Below, one piece after another: positions 1 to 11,218 of a DNA stretch of 64,000 nt; position 1 is the stretch's first letter; the number at the start of each line of letters is the position of its first letter. This DNA comes from Voacanga thouarsii (lineage: Eukaryota > Streptophyta > Magnoliopsida > Gentianales > Apocynaceae). The position numbers were made by a program, and so were the translations under genes. Where the stretch lies: NCBI GenBank assembly GCA_026120185.1, contig JANUWF010000008.1, forward strand, positions 5,208,001-5,272,000. Reading direction: 5' to 3'. The notes under the pieces were generated by a model. That model saw only the letters and a list, made by a program, of their open reading frames with translations. It ran no database searches and was not told where the DNA came from.

Positions 1-1797
1 TTCTTCATATTTGAGATTTTTCCTTTGGAAAGGCATTTTGTTCTTTATTTCATATTTTTAGGGTAAAATGAAAGAAAAACATTACAAAACAGAGGAGAGG
101 CGACACCGGCTAGGGCCCTAGAACTAGTGTCGGCCATGCATTGTTGAAACGAACTTTGATGCGACAGAAAAATTATGGAAACAGAGCAGAACAGAACCAA
201 GGTGGCACCGGCTGTGAAGCTGGATCTGGCGCTGGCTACATTCTGGAACATATTGTGTAAAATTTGAAGAAAAATCGGCGAATGAGTGAAGGAATAGAAC
301 ACAACTGGCGCCGACTCCAAGAGTTAAGACGGCGCCGGTTATGCCTTAAAGATAAGGTGGTGCTTGATTTTTTCTACGCAGTTTTTGGTAATCTGATGAG
401 TTTTAGTATCTTCCAACTTCTACTCGGCCAAGAACTTTGTACCTACGAGTTTAGGCACTTCCTAAGCCTATAAATAGATGAAAAACACAAGGGAAAGGGA
501 GAGAATTCATCGATTATCATAGAAGATCACTCAATCGAAGGAGGAATTCTTCAATTCAAGGAGGGTTGTACAAAAAGGTCTTCAAAAGAAGAAGAAGGAG
601 ACTTGTCTATGAGTGCTTTCTTTTACTTTGTTTTCTTTTTCTTGAACAATGATGTTTTAATTGTTTTATTGTAATTTGACATTGTTTTAGATATTCATAA
701 TATTTTGAGGTATTTGATCTTTTGATTAATTGATTGTTCTTCTTGGTATTTAATTACTTGTGCTGATTACGAGATTAGTTGATTGTTACTTTTTATTGAC
801 TTGCTTGGAAAAGGGGTTGGTGGTGGTTTCAATTTGATTGATTTCATATCTATTGTCTCTTAACTTGGTTGGAAAAGGGGTTAACTACTAAGAACAAGGT
901 AATTAAAGATTAATTGATGTCTGTCAGGAATGGGTTCATTGGTTAGTTTTATGTTTAAGTTTGCCAAGAATGGAAATTTAATCAAGGGAATGTATTTAAT
1001 GCATCTTTTGGGTAAGATTGGTTGAGACAGGAATGTGATGCTATGTTACCAAGAAGATAGGGATTCATGGATTGGAAACGAAGTGAGTCTATTTTAATCC
1101 TTCATGATACCAAGGGAATAATTAGTTATGATAATGGTTGAGTTCTTTAAGATCATGTTTGTCTACATAATGGCTTAAGTTACATAATTCTACATCCTTG
1201 ACATGTATATATTTTTACTTTATTTTACTTTTTTCTTTTTATTTATTTTTCACTTTATCGAGTCGGTTAAATAATGAAAGAAAGGTGATTAATGTCTACT
1301 TGTTCTTGGAGGATCGACACTCGTTTGAACCCTATGCTCAATTAATGATGAGTACGCTTGCTCATATGTGTGATTTAGGTTGAACTTTTTAATTTAAACT
1401 TGATTGGGAATGTGCTTAGTTTTTGTATGATTTTTATACCCAAGTCCGAACACATCAAATGCCAAGACGATAATTGATTGTGATGAATGCCAATTGATTC
1501 AATATTGTGTTTTCGAGATAATTATCTACTTACATGAAATTGCATCCTTGAGTTATTTCTATTTTTATATATATTTATTTATTTTAGTCTTTTTGTATTT
1601 TATTGGCTAAACAATAAAGATTTAGGTAAAGTAAGGTAGGAGCCTAAATTCTCATGAATTCGATACTTGCTATTTCTTATACTATATGATGGGTATACTT
1701 GCCTGCATGTGTGGTTTTAGTGGTTAGCATTTTAATTAAAACTTGATTGATTGTGTAATTTGTTGGTAATATTTTCTACACTAAAAAATACGCATCA
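1..1797 (+). repeat. 5' LTR of the Athila-type element (start outside window)
   Basis: It aligns with the 3' LTR at 4429-5953. The TATA-like cctataaata near 468 matches cctataaaat near 4949, and the last ~330 bases (1464-1797) match 5612-5953. The end gcatca is followed by the primer site at 1804. This copy carries about 330 extra bases (about 1198-1461) that themselves look like an LTR tail ending acacatcaa, so it seems to have two tails. Several short GC-rich motifs built on GGCGCC or GGCACC sit in the first 350 bases. Confidence 0.75.
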
Positions 1798-1803
1798 AGT
1801 TTT

Positions 1804-1820
1804 TGGCACCGTTGCCGGGG
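1804..1820 (+). promoter_or_regulatory. Primer binding site (tRNA-Asp type)
   Basis: The sequence tggcaccgttgccgggg begins six bases after the LTR end. It differs at one base from the TGGCGCCGTTGCCGGGG primer site usual for Athila-type elements. It would prime minus-strand DNA synthesis from a tRNA 3' end. Confidence 0.85.
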
Positions 1821-2032
1821 ATGGGCACTATCGGAAACACTCGAGTCTTATTAAGTTAGCCTTTGTTGTATTTGTATGTATCGCTAACTTTTGTTTTTAG
1901 GTAGTTTGTGAATTTTCCTAATTTGTGTATTTTTTCTTTATTTTTCTTTATTCTTCTGTTATTTTTTTGTTTTTATTTTTAATTTCGCTTTGAATTTTGT
2001 TTTTCTTTAAGTGTGAGGTTCAAACCATCATC

Positions 2033-2356
2033 ATGGATAATTATTCATAGGCCCAATGTCAAAGGAGCTACAATGATGATAGAATGGCAAGGTTACAAGC
2101 TCGGATTAACGCTTTTTGTGAGACGTCACTTGAAACTTCAATCAAATCCTTTGTTGCCAATACAAACATGTCTATTAAGGGGTACGAAAAGTCTTCCCAA
2201 TGAATGACCCATCAAAGAGCACAACTAACTAAATTGGTTGAAGATGCCATAAAGGCCCATACACTTGCACAAAAGGACCCCCAAAAAAAGAAGAGAGGAT
2301 ATGAGGAACAATTGCCCAATGTGAAAAAGGAAGCTTCGATTCTACTTATGTGCTAA
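2033..2356 (+). pseudogene. Small gag-like ORF of the Athila-type element
   Basis: Reading from the ATG at 2033 gives a hydrophilic, helix-prone chain of about 107 codons with stops near 2048 and 2203, ending in a lysine-rich stretch. Its position just behind the primer site is where gag begins in LTR retrotransposons. I recognise no capsid core or zinc knuckle, so the gag assignment rests on position only. It may instead be a short family-specific leader ORF. Confidence 0.35.
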
Positions 2357-2372
2357 TAATTCTAATCTCTCA

Positions 2373-2903
2373 TTGTCACATGATTTCTTAGGTTCTTCTC
2401 AATTCTTGGAGAACAATGGTCCAAATGATGATGCGTTACACTTAACATATCTCAAAGAGTTGGATCTTTCTCTAATGCATCATACAAAACCCTTGGAGGA
2501 TGTTAACAAATTCTACCCTTCACCCTATCCAAAGGGAAGTAACTTAGTTTTTGTAGATTATGCATTGAAAAGTAAGGATTTCTTAATCCTATCTTTGAGA
2601 ACTCAAATACTAAGTTTAAAGGGGAATTTTCATTGTGACAAATCTTTTGAAGAGAAAAATTTTGATTTCAAAATTGATGCATTCTTTAGAGACCATGTGC
2701 ATTTATTTGTTGGCAAAAATATTTGTGTGTCTAAAGGTATGTTAGAGAATGAGGTTCATGTGTTTTGTTTTACTAAGACAAATTATTTTCATGAACACAA
2801 CCTTTTTCAAAATCCTCTCTTATTTTTACTTTCATTATGCCTATATTTTTCAATGAGCATGAATTTCTTTTATAGGGTTTTGATGAGGAAGCATGATGAG
2901 TAG
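2373..2903 (+). CDS. 176-codon ORF of unknown function inside the Athila-type element
   Basis: This is the longest open frame in the first 6 kb and has no internal stop. The ATG at 2373 lies 17 bases after the stop of the preceding small ORF. The product is hydrophilic over most of its length and has a hydrophobic stretch near residues 145-168 (rich in Leu, Phe and Tyr) that could span a membrane. I recognise no retrotransposon domain and no catalytic motif. Athila elements are known for an env-like ORF downstream of pol, often with a membrane segment. That is a possible but unproven explanation. It may also be a chance ORF in AT-rich DNA. Confidence 0.3.
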   Translation: MSHDFLGSSQFLENNGPNDDALHLTYLKELDLSLMHHTKPLEDVNKFYPSPYPKGSNLVFVDYALKSKDFLILSLRTQILSLKGNFHCDKSFEEKNFDFKIDAFFRDHVHLFVGKNICVSKGMLENEVHVFCFTKTNYFHEHNLFQNPLLFLLSLCLYFSMSMNFFYRVLMRKHDE

Positions 2904-4428
2904 AAAGAGTTTGTATCTTTGTTTTGTGTTTGGAGTTGTTAGGTGTTATTTCCCCTAGTAATAAGGAAAATATTTTCCATCTTAAGTATGAGGAAGTGAG
3001 TCGTGTCTTTATTTACTTTCTTAGGATTTGTTTGTATTTTTCTTCAGTTTATTTTCTTTTATTTAGGTGTTTTTTTATTTTGTTATTATTTTTCTTGTGC
3101 TTTTATTTATGTTAGTAGGTAGGAATAAAGTCCTCTTGAACAAGCTATTCTCTCTATTTTCAGTTTTGATATCTATTGGCACTTTATTGCACTTAGGAAG
3201 TATTGCTTAAACTTTCTACCCCTTTATTAGATTTGGTCCCTTTAGAGATCTTTCTTGTGTTAATTTTTTGTCAATGAGGACATTCTCCAATTTAAGTGTG
3301 GAGGAGTGGTTTAGTAATATTCTTTTTCTAAGTTTTTATCAATGATCTTGGTGTTTTCTTGGTACCAAACAATTTTGTTGAAAAATTAAAAAATTGGAGA
3401 TTTTGGAGCTAAATTGAGCTTCTTTGTCTATAATAGAGTTGTGATTTTCCTTTTAACTTGAGATATAGATTTGTCATTCATTATAGTTTAATTTTTATTA
3501 AAAGATAAACTTGTGTATTAAGTTGAATTTTTGCTAAGTCTTGAGAATTTAAGTTAACCTTGGTTATATTTGGTATGTGAGTTTTTTTTTTATTCTTTAA
3601 GTTTGAATGTAGATGATATGATGAAATATGGGAGGAGTTGTTGATTACGTCTTAACTTTGAGTTAACCTTAGTTTAAAGTTTGCTTGACTTTGAGTTGTG
3701 AATAAGGAATGTGAGGAATTGAAATAAAGAAAAAATTGAGTGAAAAGGAAAAAGTTTGAGTTGAAAAAATTGCTTTCATCTGTGGAGAAAGAAAAGAAAG
3801 AGACTTTTTTTGCTAAAAAGGGGGCCAATATGGTGAGTGGAAGAGAAGAAACAAAGAAGCATCACACTCACTTGAGGCTATCTAGAAGGCAAGAAGGTAA
3901 GGAAAGAAAGAAAAAGAAAATTGCTGGAAAAAAATGATAAATGTTGGCTATAAGGGGGCTAATACGGTGCGTGAAGATAAATCCATTCACTTAGGCTATC
4001 AATTCCCTAAGTCATTGAAAAAAAAAATTAAGAGGAAACAAAAATGGAGTGTTTCCTTATTTCACTAACTTGAGTTGTGTAAATTTGGGTTTATAATACT
4101 TGAATTGGTTAAATGGCTTGACTTGTATGATTTATGTTATTTATGTTTTTTCTTGAGGAGTAAGATGATTTTCTTGTACTAGATATAAGCTTGTTTAACT
4201 TAACTTTGATGGCATTGGGATTGTTTGTTTTAATACATGAGTGTGCAAAGGTTTTGAAATGGTTAAATGAATGAAGAATTTATGTTTAAGGTTGGAAGAA
4301 GGTTATGTCTTCATTAGGGATGAATTTGCTAAGAAACAATTTGCTAAATTGTTTTATCTTGTTCTAAATGCTTAGTGTCTAGTTTTTATTTGCTTGAGGA
4401 CAAACAAAAGTTCAAGTGTGGAGGTATG
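2904..4428 (+). other. Non-coding 3' internal region and polypurine tract
   Basis: It is AT-rich with no recognisable coding domain. The last ~390 bases (about 4040-4428) are closely similar to 24120-24510 in front of another Athila LTR, so this is the conserved 3' internal part of the family. It ends in the purine-rich aagtgtggaggta, which would prime plus-strand synthesis right before the LTR start at 4429. Confidence 0.6.
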
Positions 4429-5953
4429 TGATAGGGGCTAAAATCACCATTATTTTCCTAGTTATTTGAGGTTGTTTTGAGATACATTTGTTGTGATAAC
4501 TAGGCAAATTCCTTCCTATTTGACATTTTGCTTGTAAAAAGTATTTTTACATTATTTGTACATATTTAATTTAAAATTAAGTAGAAAGTGAACAATTTCA
4601 GAATGTACCTCGCACCAGGCCTAGCCAAGGGACTAGGCGCCTGGTTCAGTAGAAGAATTCGGGCAACTTTTGGTACAAAAGCAGAACAGACCTGGCACCA
4701 GGTTTGGCAAGTGCACCTGGCACTGGGTCCATTCTGTCTGTCGAGGAGAACAGGCCAAAAACAAAGCAAAAATAGGGGAAGAACAAAGTGCACTTGGCGG
4801 TAGGTGGGTCAAAGGTACCTGGCGCTAGTACACTCTAGAATACGAATATTTTGTGTACGAAATTAGGAATTTTCTAATGATTTTGGTATTTTTTTGAATC
4901 CTACTCAACCAAAGACTTCCTAAGCTATGAATTTTGCATCCAAAAGGCCTATAAAATCACAACAAAACATAAGAGAAAGGTGTGATTTGAAGGATCCAAT
5001 CTAGCTACTCAATTACCACTCAAAGGAGTATTGTTCAAAAAATGTTTTCAAGAGAAGAAGAAGGACTTGTGTATGAGTTTTATCTTTTATCCTTTGTTTA
5101 CTTTTATTTAACAATGATGTGCTTAATGTTTTGATTCTAATTGGATATTATTTTGGAGATTATGATTTTGAGTTAATTGAAATTTTTGATCAATCGATTG
5201 TTATCTTTGGTATTTGATTACTTGTTATCATTGGTTATTGATGCGCGTTCTTCTAATTGACTTAGGAAACGATGTTAGGAGTTCATTGCATTAATTTTAT
5301 ATTTGTCAAACCTTAATGGACTTGAGAAATGAAGTTAAGATTAAAGGACTAAAATAATCAAAGATTAGTTGATTTCGCATTAATAAATGGTCATTAGCTA
5401 ATTTCATATTTTTAAGGAATTGAGATTCATGCATATTTTGGTTATGATGGCTTGGTTGACAAATCTACTAATTAAATCAAAATATAATGATGAGCTTAAT
5501 GCATGTTTTGGTTATATTAGCTTGATTTACAAATCTATTAATATGAATCAAAATATAATGATTTCATGGATTGACAAACGAATTGGAATTTATCTTTATA
5601 TATCCTTTATAATGCTAAGACGACAATTGATTGTGATGAATGCTAATTGATTCAATATTGTGTTTTTGAGATAATTGTTTAGTTAAATGAAATTACATCC
5701 TTGAGTTATATCTATTTTTATCTTTATTTAATTTTCTTTTTAGTCTCTTCTTATTGTATTGGTTAAATAATAAAGATTTGAGTAAAATAAGGTAGCAGCC
5801 TAAGTTCTCATGGATTCGATACTTGCTATTTCCTATGCTATACAATGGGTATACTTGCCCGTATGTGTGGTTTTAGTGGTTGGCATTTTAATTAAAACTT
5901 GATTGATTGTGTAATTTGTTTGTAATATTTTCTACACTGAAAAACACACATTA
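4429..5953 (+). repeat. 3' LTR of the Athila-type element
   Basis: It begins TGATAGGGGC after the polypurine tract and ends in a degraded cacatta (expected cacatca). It has a TATA-like cctataaaat near 4949. The front part carries several repeats of a ctggcacc/cctggcac motif (4610-4830). Compared with the 5' LTR it lacks the extra ~330-bp segment. Confidence 0.8.
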
Positions 5954-6059
5954 ACTATTTAACAGTTAAATGAGACTACTACCAAAACAAATGAGAATGC
6001 TAGAATGAATGAGAATATAAGTAAGGGAAGTAAACAAAAGTGAATTCGAATCGGATCGA

Positions 6060-6773
6060 GTTCTTGAACACTTTTTGAAATTTTACCCTCTACAATTTCA
6101 AGGGGGACCTAATTCGGAACAAGAGGCTGAAAACTAGATCGAACAAATGGAGAAAATTTTTGTAGCTCTGAATTACTCAAAGGAGAGAAAAGTACAACTT
6201 GCCATATTTCAGCTAAAAAGACCTACCCAAGATTGATGGACAAGAGAAATGAATCAATAGGAGTGGAAGTGGATGGATTTCAAAGTTAGTTTCAAGAAGA
6301 AGTTTATTCCCAATTAGGTAGTGGAAAAGAAGAAAGATGAATTTCAAGCTTTTCGATAGGGAGGTCGTATTGTGGGTCAGTATGCTGTTGAATTCACTAG
6401 ATTGTCAAAATATTGTCCATTTCTGGTACATTTAGAGGTAGACAAGATTCGACGTTTCGTGAAAGGCCTACGGCAAGAGTTGAAAAGAGTACTGACAAGT
6501 ATGGCTCCCACCAGTTATAATGCTGCAGTAGAGATGGCTTCCAAGATAGAAATGGTTGACATTGAACAGGCGAGTGAGAGAAATCGAAGTGGATTTCAAG
6601 GTAGGAATCAGAAACGATCTAGAAGGCTCCGATGGCAGAAGAAAGGAAAAATACAGAAGAAGAAAGGCCCGACTGGAGGACAACCCTCTTTTAGATGCTA
6701 CAACTGTAGGGAGGCAGGGCATAAGATTTTTAATTGCTTTCACCCTCGAAGGATGGAGGATGGAGTTGACTAG
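6060..6773 (+). pseudogene. Chromovirus gag (nucleocapsid knuckle intact)
   Basis: This is the Gag polyprotein of a chromodomain-bearing Ty3/gypsy element, which would form the capsid around the element RNA. The first half is read through several stops. From 6372 there is an open stretch of 133 codons covering the second half of the gag core and the nucleocapsid. A zinc knuckle with exact CX2CX4HX4C spacing (CYNCREAGHKIFNC) lies near 6697-6738, after a basic Arg/Lys-rich linker. The 5' LTR and primer site of this element are not visible: its left end abuts the Athila LTR that ends at 5953. Downstream protease, RT, integrase and chromodomain in the same order support one decayed element. Confidence 0.8.
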
Positions 6774-6849
6774 GGGGAAATAATCAAGGACAGAGGCTAA
6801 GACTAGGAAAAGGGAATCTGGGACAGGCTTCTACCTCTAGACCAGGACC

Positions 6850-7365
6850 TACCAAACCCCAAGTAAATGCTTAAGTGGTTGTATTAGCAAAGACAGATAA
6901 TTATACCACAGTAGTAGAAGGTACGCTCCTTATTTTTTATCATGATGCTAAAGTAGTGATAGATCCCAACTCTATGCATTTCTTTGTTGCCAATTCATTT
7001 CTTGATACTATGGGGGTTAAAGGGGAAGAAACTTCATATGAAATGATTGTTAGTACCCCATTGGGAAAATAAATAAATAGTGAGAAAATACATAAGGGAT
7101 GTAAGATTTTGGTAGAGAATGAAATATTGGGAGGAGATTTGATATATGCTCAAGTTGACTGTAGACATAAGGTAGTACAATTTCGTCGGCCTAGGAAACC
7201 AATATTAGAATTTGTGGGCGAGGCTGGAAGGAAAAGTAATGCTTTTATATCAGGACTCAATACTCAGAAAATGATTAGGAAAAGGTGTACTAGACACTTA
7301 GCTTATGTGATTAAAAGCCTGGAGAAGTTAAGAAACTCGAAAACATCCCTGTAGTAAACGAGTTT
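6850..7365 (+). pseudogene. Chromovirus protease region
   Basis: This lies between gag and RT of the same element, where the retropepsin-like aspartic protease belongs. Residues resembling the region around the active site can be read at about 6945-6995 (VVIDPNSMHFFVANSF). The Asp-Ser/Thr-Gly triad has become Asp-Pro-Asn, so it is not catalytic. The frame breaks near 7071 and again at 7352. The C-terminal half resembles the linker that joins protease to RT in Tekay/Del-type chromoviruses. The assignment rests on position and partial motif similarity. Confidence 0.6.
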
Positions 7366-7594
7366 TTGGATGTTTTTCCGACAGAATTGAAAGAATTACC
7401 ACCGGACAGAGAAGTATAGTTTTCTATTGATTTAGTGCCAACAGTAGAACTAGTTTCAAGAACTTTTTATAGAATGGCACCTACAGAACTACAGCAGCTT
7501 AAGAAACAATTACAAGAATTAATGGAGCAAGGATTGATTCGGCCTAGTACTTCACCTTGGAGAGCACCTGTATTGTTTGTTAAGAAGAATGAAG
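7366..7594 (+). pseudogene. Chromovirus reverse transcriptase, N-terminal part
   Basis: The frame opening at 7435 holds the typical chromovirus RT entry: the motif around [20 protein letters not shown], then [17 protein letters not shown]. The RT frame ends near 7594, where foreign Ty3/gypsy sequence (7595-8606) begins. It resumes at about 8607 with the palm-domain KYPLP motif. About 20 codons that normally follow VLFVKK are missing at the junction. Confidence 0.8.
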
Positions 7595-8606
7595 AATTGG
7601 GAAAGAGTATAGAGAGGCCCATGCCATCCATCGAGTAGCCACCTAAACTTGAACTCAAGCCCCTTCCCTCTCATTTGAAATATGCATTGCTGGAAGGTAC
7701 ATCTAATTTACCTGTAATTATTGCTGCATCTTTGATAGGTACATAAGAAAAAAAGCTGATACGAGTGTCAAGGGCTCACAAGAAAGCCCTAGGATGGAGC
7801 ATAACTGATATTTGGGGCATCAGTGCTGCAGTTTGTATGCACCGGATCAACATAGAGGAGAATTTCAAGCCTAAAGTTCAACCCCAAAGGCGTTTAAATC
7901 CTAACATGAAGGAGGTTGAAATTTGTTCTTGAATTTCTCTTCAATTATGTATTAATTTCTTATTCTAAGGCCTTGATGTAGCTAGTATTGATTATTATAT
8001 TATCTTGTGATTCCATTATTTGAAAGGCATTGCTAAGTCTTTGCCTGATTATTGTACTCAAAGTAATTGAATACCTGATCACCATTCAGATTGATTTTTC
8101 ATTAAATTGGAAAATTCGAAAGACTGCTTAGTTAATTAGGACAGGTAATCAGACTACAAATTACATGTGAAATAGAAATATATTTGCATGGTTTGTGTGA
8201 TCACTATAATGTCATATTTTTGAATGCATTTTTTTGAATTGAATTCAACATAGAAATATAGTTGGGTTATTTGGAGGAATAGAATTAATATACCTTGAAA
8301 AAGGATGTTGGTTAATTTTGGACATTGATTAACTGATAATGTACACTCTAGAATAACGGGTCACATTGGTAATATAAGAGTTAATCTAGTGAAATCATGT
8401 GTCTTAGATCATCTCACTACAATATTTATCCGAGAAAAAGTGCTAATTTAATTATTTCAATATAATTCTCGACATAACAATCATTAAAATCTTTGTTTTC
8501 TTTTAATTCAAGTTAGGATTAATTTCATTGGAAGGAGTTTTAATTCTAATCCATGTGGGATGACCTTGTTACTATAAACGAGATCTAGTACATTTGCTAG
8601 TGCTCC
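7595..8606 (+). mobile_element. Foreign Ty3/gypsy (Athila-like) fragment inside the chromovirus RT
   Basis: The first part (about 7612-7925) reads as the spacer before RT in Athila-type pol, with short recognisable runs PPKLELKPLPSHLKYALL, SRAHKKALGWSITDI and RRLNPNMKEVE, broken by two stops. The rest (7926-8606) is non-coding and ends with a sequence like the 3' part of gypsy LTRs (atccatgtgggatgacctt, then tagtacatttgctagtg). No TSD can be seen. Pol running directly into LTR-like DNA means the fragment itself is internally deleted or arose by recombination. Confidence 0.6.
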
Positions 8607-9840
8607 GAATTGGTTATCAAGTAAATATCCATTACCCATGGTTGATGAATTGTTTGACCAGTTACAAGGAGCAGGATGTTTTTCGAAGTTAGACTTGAGA
8701 CAGGGATATTACCAAGTTCGAATTCGGGAGGAGGATATACCGAAAACTACATTTAACACACGATATGGACATTTTGAGTTTGTAGTAATGCTCTTTGGTG
8801 TTACCAATGCACCTACTGTTTTCACGAACCTGATGCACCGGACATTTTAGCCTTACTTAGTTTTGTTGTTATATTCATAGATGATATCCTGGTGTATTCT
8901 AAGGATCTTCAAGAGCATGAATAGCACCTTCATAAAGTATTGAGGAAGTTACAGGAGGCCAAATTATATGTGAAATTCAGTATGTGTGTGTTTTGGCTAT
9001 AAGAAGTAGCATTCTTAGGACATGTGATCCAAAGACGGGAGTATGGTGGATCCTGCAAAAGTCAAAGTGGCAACCAATTGGAAATGTCCCGAGACTCCAA
9101 CTAAAATACAAAATTTTCTGGGATTAGTAGGATATTACTGGAGGTTTATTGAGGGATTTTCTAAGATAGTTTCACATTTGACTCGACTCACTCAAAAGAA
9201 AGTTCGTTATGTTTGGACAAAAAAATGTGAGAGGAGTTTCCAAGAACTGAAGAAAAGGTTAAGTTTTGCTCCTATTTTGGCATTGACAATGATAGACAAA
9301 CCTCATGAGATGTACACGGATTCATCAAAAGAAGAATTGGGAGGAGTATTGATGCAGAAGAGAAATATGATAGCTTATTTCTCCAGAAAATTGAAACCCC
9401 ATGAGGAAAAATACCCCACACATGACTTGAAGTTAGTAGCTATTGTGTTTGCTCTTAAGAAATGGAGACATTATTTGTATGGAGCTGAGTTTGAAGTCTT
9501 CACTGACCATAAGAGTTTGAAATATATTTTTACTCAAAAGGATTTAAACATGAGGCAACATAGGTAGATGGAATTTCTGAAAGAATTCTGGTGTCCAATT
9601 AAATATCATCCTAGAAAAACAAATACAGTAACAGATGCCCTCAGTATAAAGGTGAATTTATCAGCTCTTCGGATGCTACAAATTCCAGAATTGGAAGTAT
9701 TTGTAGTAAATAGAGAAATAAGAATGAATAATATCTCCATTCAACCTGCTTTCCTACCACAGTTGAAAGGAGAGCAAGATAAATATGAAGAGTTGCAAAA
9801 GTTGGTGCAAGAGAACACGAGTAAGGGAAGAGGTGAATTC
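8607..9840 (+). pseudogene. Chromovirus reverse transcriptase (C-terminal part) and RNase H
   Basis: RT resumes with [20 protein letters not shown] and the [15 protein letters not shown] motif, which contains the first catalytic Asp of the palm. The region of the second catalytic motif (near 8872-8895, readable as IDDILVYS) lies after a stop at 8848 and is out of frame. RT connection and RNase H follow in a 174-codon open frame (9043-9567). It has [15 protein letters not shown] at the first RNase H Asp, [11 protein letters not shown], and after a stop the TVTDALS motif (expected ADALSR). RNase H would remove RNA from the RNA/DNA hybrid during element replication. Confidence 0.85.
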
Positions 9841-11178
9841 TGAAAGGGTAATCATGGGATTATTTGTTACTGAGATCGATATTATATTTCAAAACAATCT
9901 ACAATGAGACAAGATATTTTAACATAGACACATTGTAGTAAGTATACCATCCATCAAGGAACAATAAAGATATATCAGGACTTGAAATGGTGTTATTGGA
10001 GGATTGGTATGAAGAAGGACATTTCAGACTTTGTGACTCGATGTTTAATTTGTTAGCAGGTGAAAGCTAATTAGCAATGACCTGGAGGGTTATTATAGCT
10101 GTCAACCATTCTATCGTGGAAATAGGATAAAATTACCATGGATTTTATTATAGGATTACCCATGGCAGTAGGACATCGAGATACTATATAGGTGATAGTG
10201 GATTGGCTGACTAAGTCCGCTCATTTTATTCCTCTCAACCAGCGGGATTCTTTAGAGAAGTTAAGTAAGATTTATATAGAGGAAGTAATCAGACTACATG
10301 GAATACCCTTTAGTATTGTGTCAGATCGAGATCCTAGATTTACCTTGAAATTTTGGACTAAATTGCAACAAAGATATGGGACAATATTAAAGTTCAACAC
10401 AACAGTGGATGCACAGATGGATGGATAGACCAAACGAGGGAATAGAATTTTGGAGGACATGTTGTGGGCTTGCACTTTGGATTTTGGAACTAAGTGGATT
10501 GATAATTTGGCACATGCAGAATCTGATACAATAATAGTTATCAATCAACATTTGGAATGGCCCTATTTGAAGCATTATATGGAAGGAAATGCCAGTCCCC
10601 GTTCTATTGGAAAAGTTTATAATGGAAAACGGGTGAACAAGATGCTTTTGATCTTGAAAAAGTTCGACAGGCTGTGAAAATGATCAAAATCAAGTTAGAG
10701 GCAGCTCAAAGTAGACAGAAAAGCTATGCAGATTGATGCAGGAGAGATTTAGAGTTTGTAGAAGAAGATCATGTATTCTTGAAGTTGACTCCACAACGGT
10801 AATTCGGAATTAGAGAACAAGGGAAGAAGTTGGCACCTAGGTTGGACCATTTCCTATTGTCGAGAGGATTGGGAAGGTGACTTATCGATTAGAGTTACCA
10901 ACAGAGCTTCAAGGTATTCACAACGTATTTTATGTCTCCTAACTTTGGAAGTATGTGGCTAATCCTGCACACGTTTTGAATGAAAAGCCTATTGAGATTA
11001 CTCCAAGCTTGAAGTATGAGGAAAAGCCTACTAAGATATTGGAGTATGCTGAAAGGGAATTGCGAAATTAGAAAATTTCACTTGTAAAAGTGTTATGGAA
11101 TCATCATCTAGTGCAAGACGCAACCTGGGAAACGGAAGCGAAGATGTTGGAGAAGTATCCGGAATTATTCCAAGTGTA
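9841..11178 (+). pseudogene. Chromovirus integrase with C-terminal chromodomain
   Basis: The integrase core can be read in pieces. The first Asp is in VDWLTKSAHFIPL (about 10198-10236) and the second in SDRDPRF (about 10321-10341). At the third catalytic position the usual Glu after DGQT is replaced by Lys and preceded by a stop (about 10420-10435), so it is inactive even apart from the frameshifts. The C-terminal part (about 10980-11177) matches a chromodomain: KILEYAERELRN, then VLWNHHLVQDATWETEAKM and EKYPELF. In chromoviruses this domain directs integration to particular chromatin. A purine-rich aggaggggaga (11207-11217) follows, directly before the LTR. Confidence 0.85.
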
Positions 11179-11218
11179 AGCCAATTTCGAAGATGAAATT
11201 TTTGTAAGGAGGGGAGAT

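Larger units (their letters stand above)
1..5953 (+). mobile_element. Non-autonomous Athila-type Ty3/gypsy LTR element
   Basis: Two related LTRs (1-1797 and 4429-5953) flank about 2.6 kb of internal DNA. A tRNA-Asp-type primer site follows the first LTR and a purine-rich tract (aagtgtggagg) precedes the second. This is the layout of Athila-group Ty3/gypsy elements. No protease, RT or integrase lies between the LTRs, so it must have been mobilised by enzymes from other elements. The first LTR lacks its TGATAG start, which would lie about 50 bases upstream of the window. Related LTRs occur at 24511-25940, 36643-36750, 36826-38647 and 60732-61162. Confidence 0.8.
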
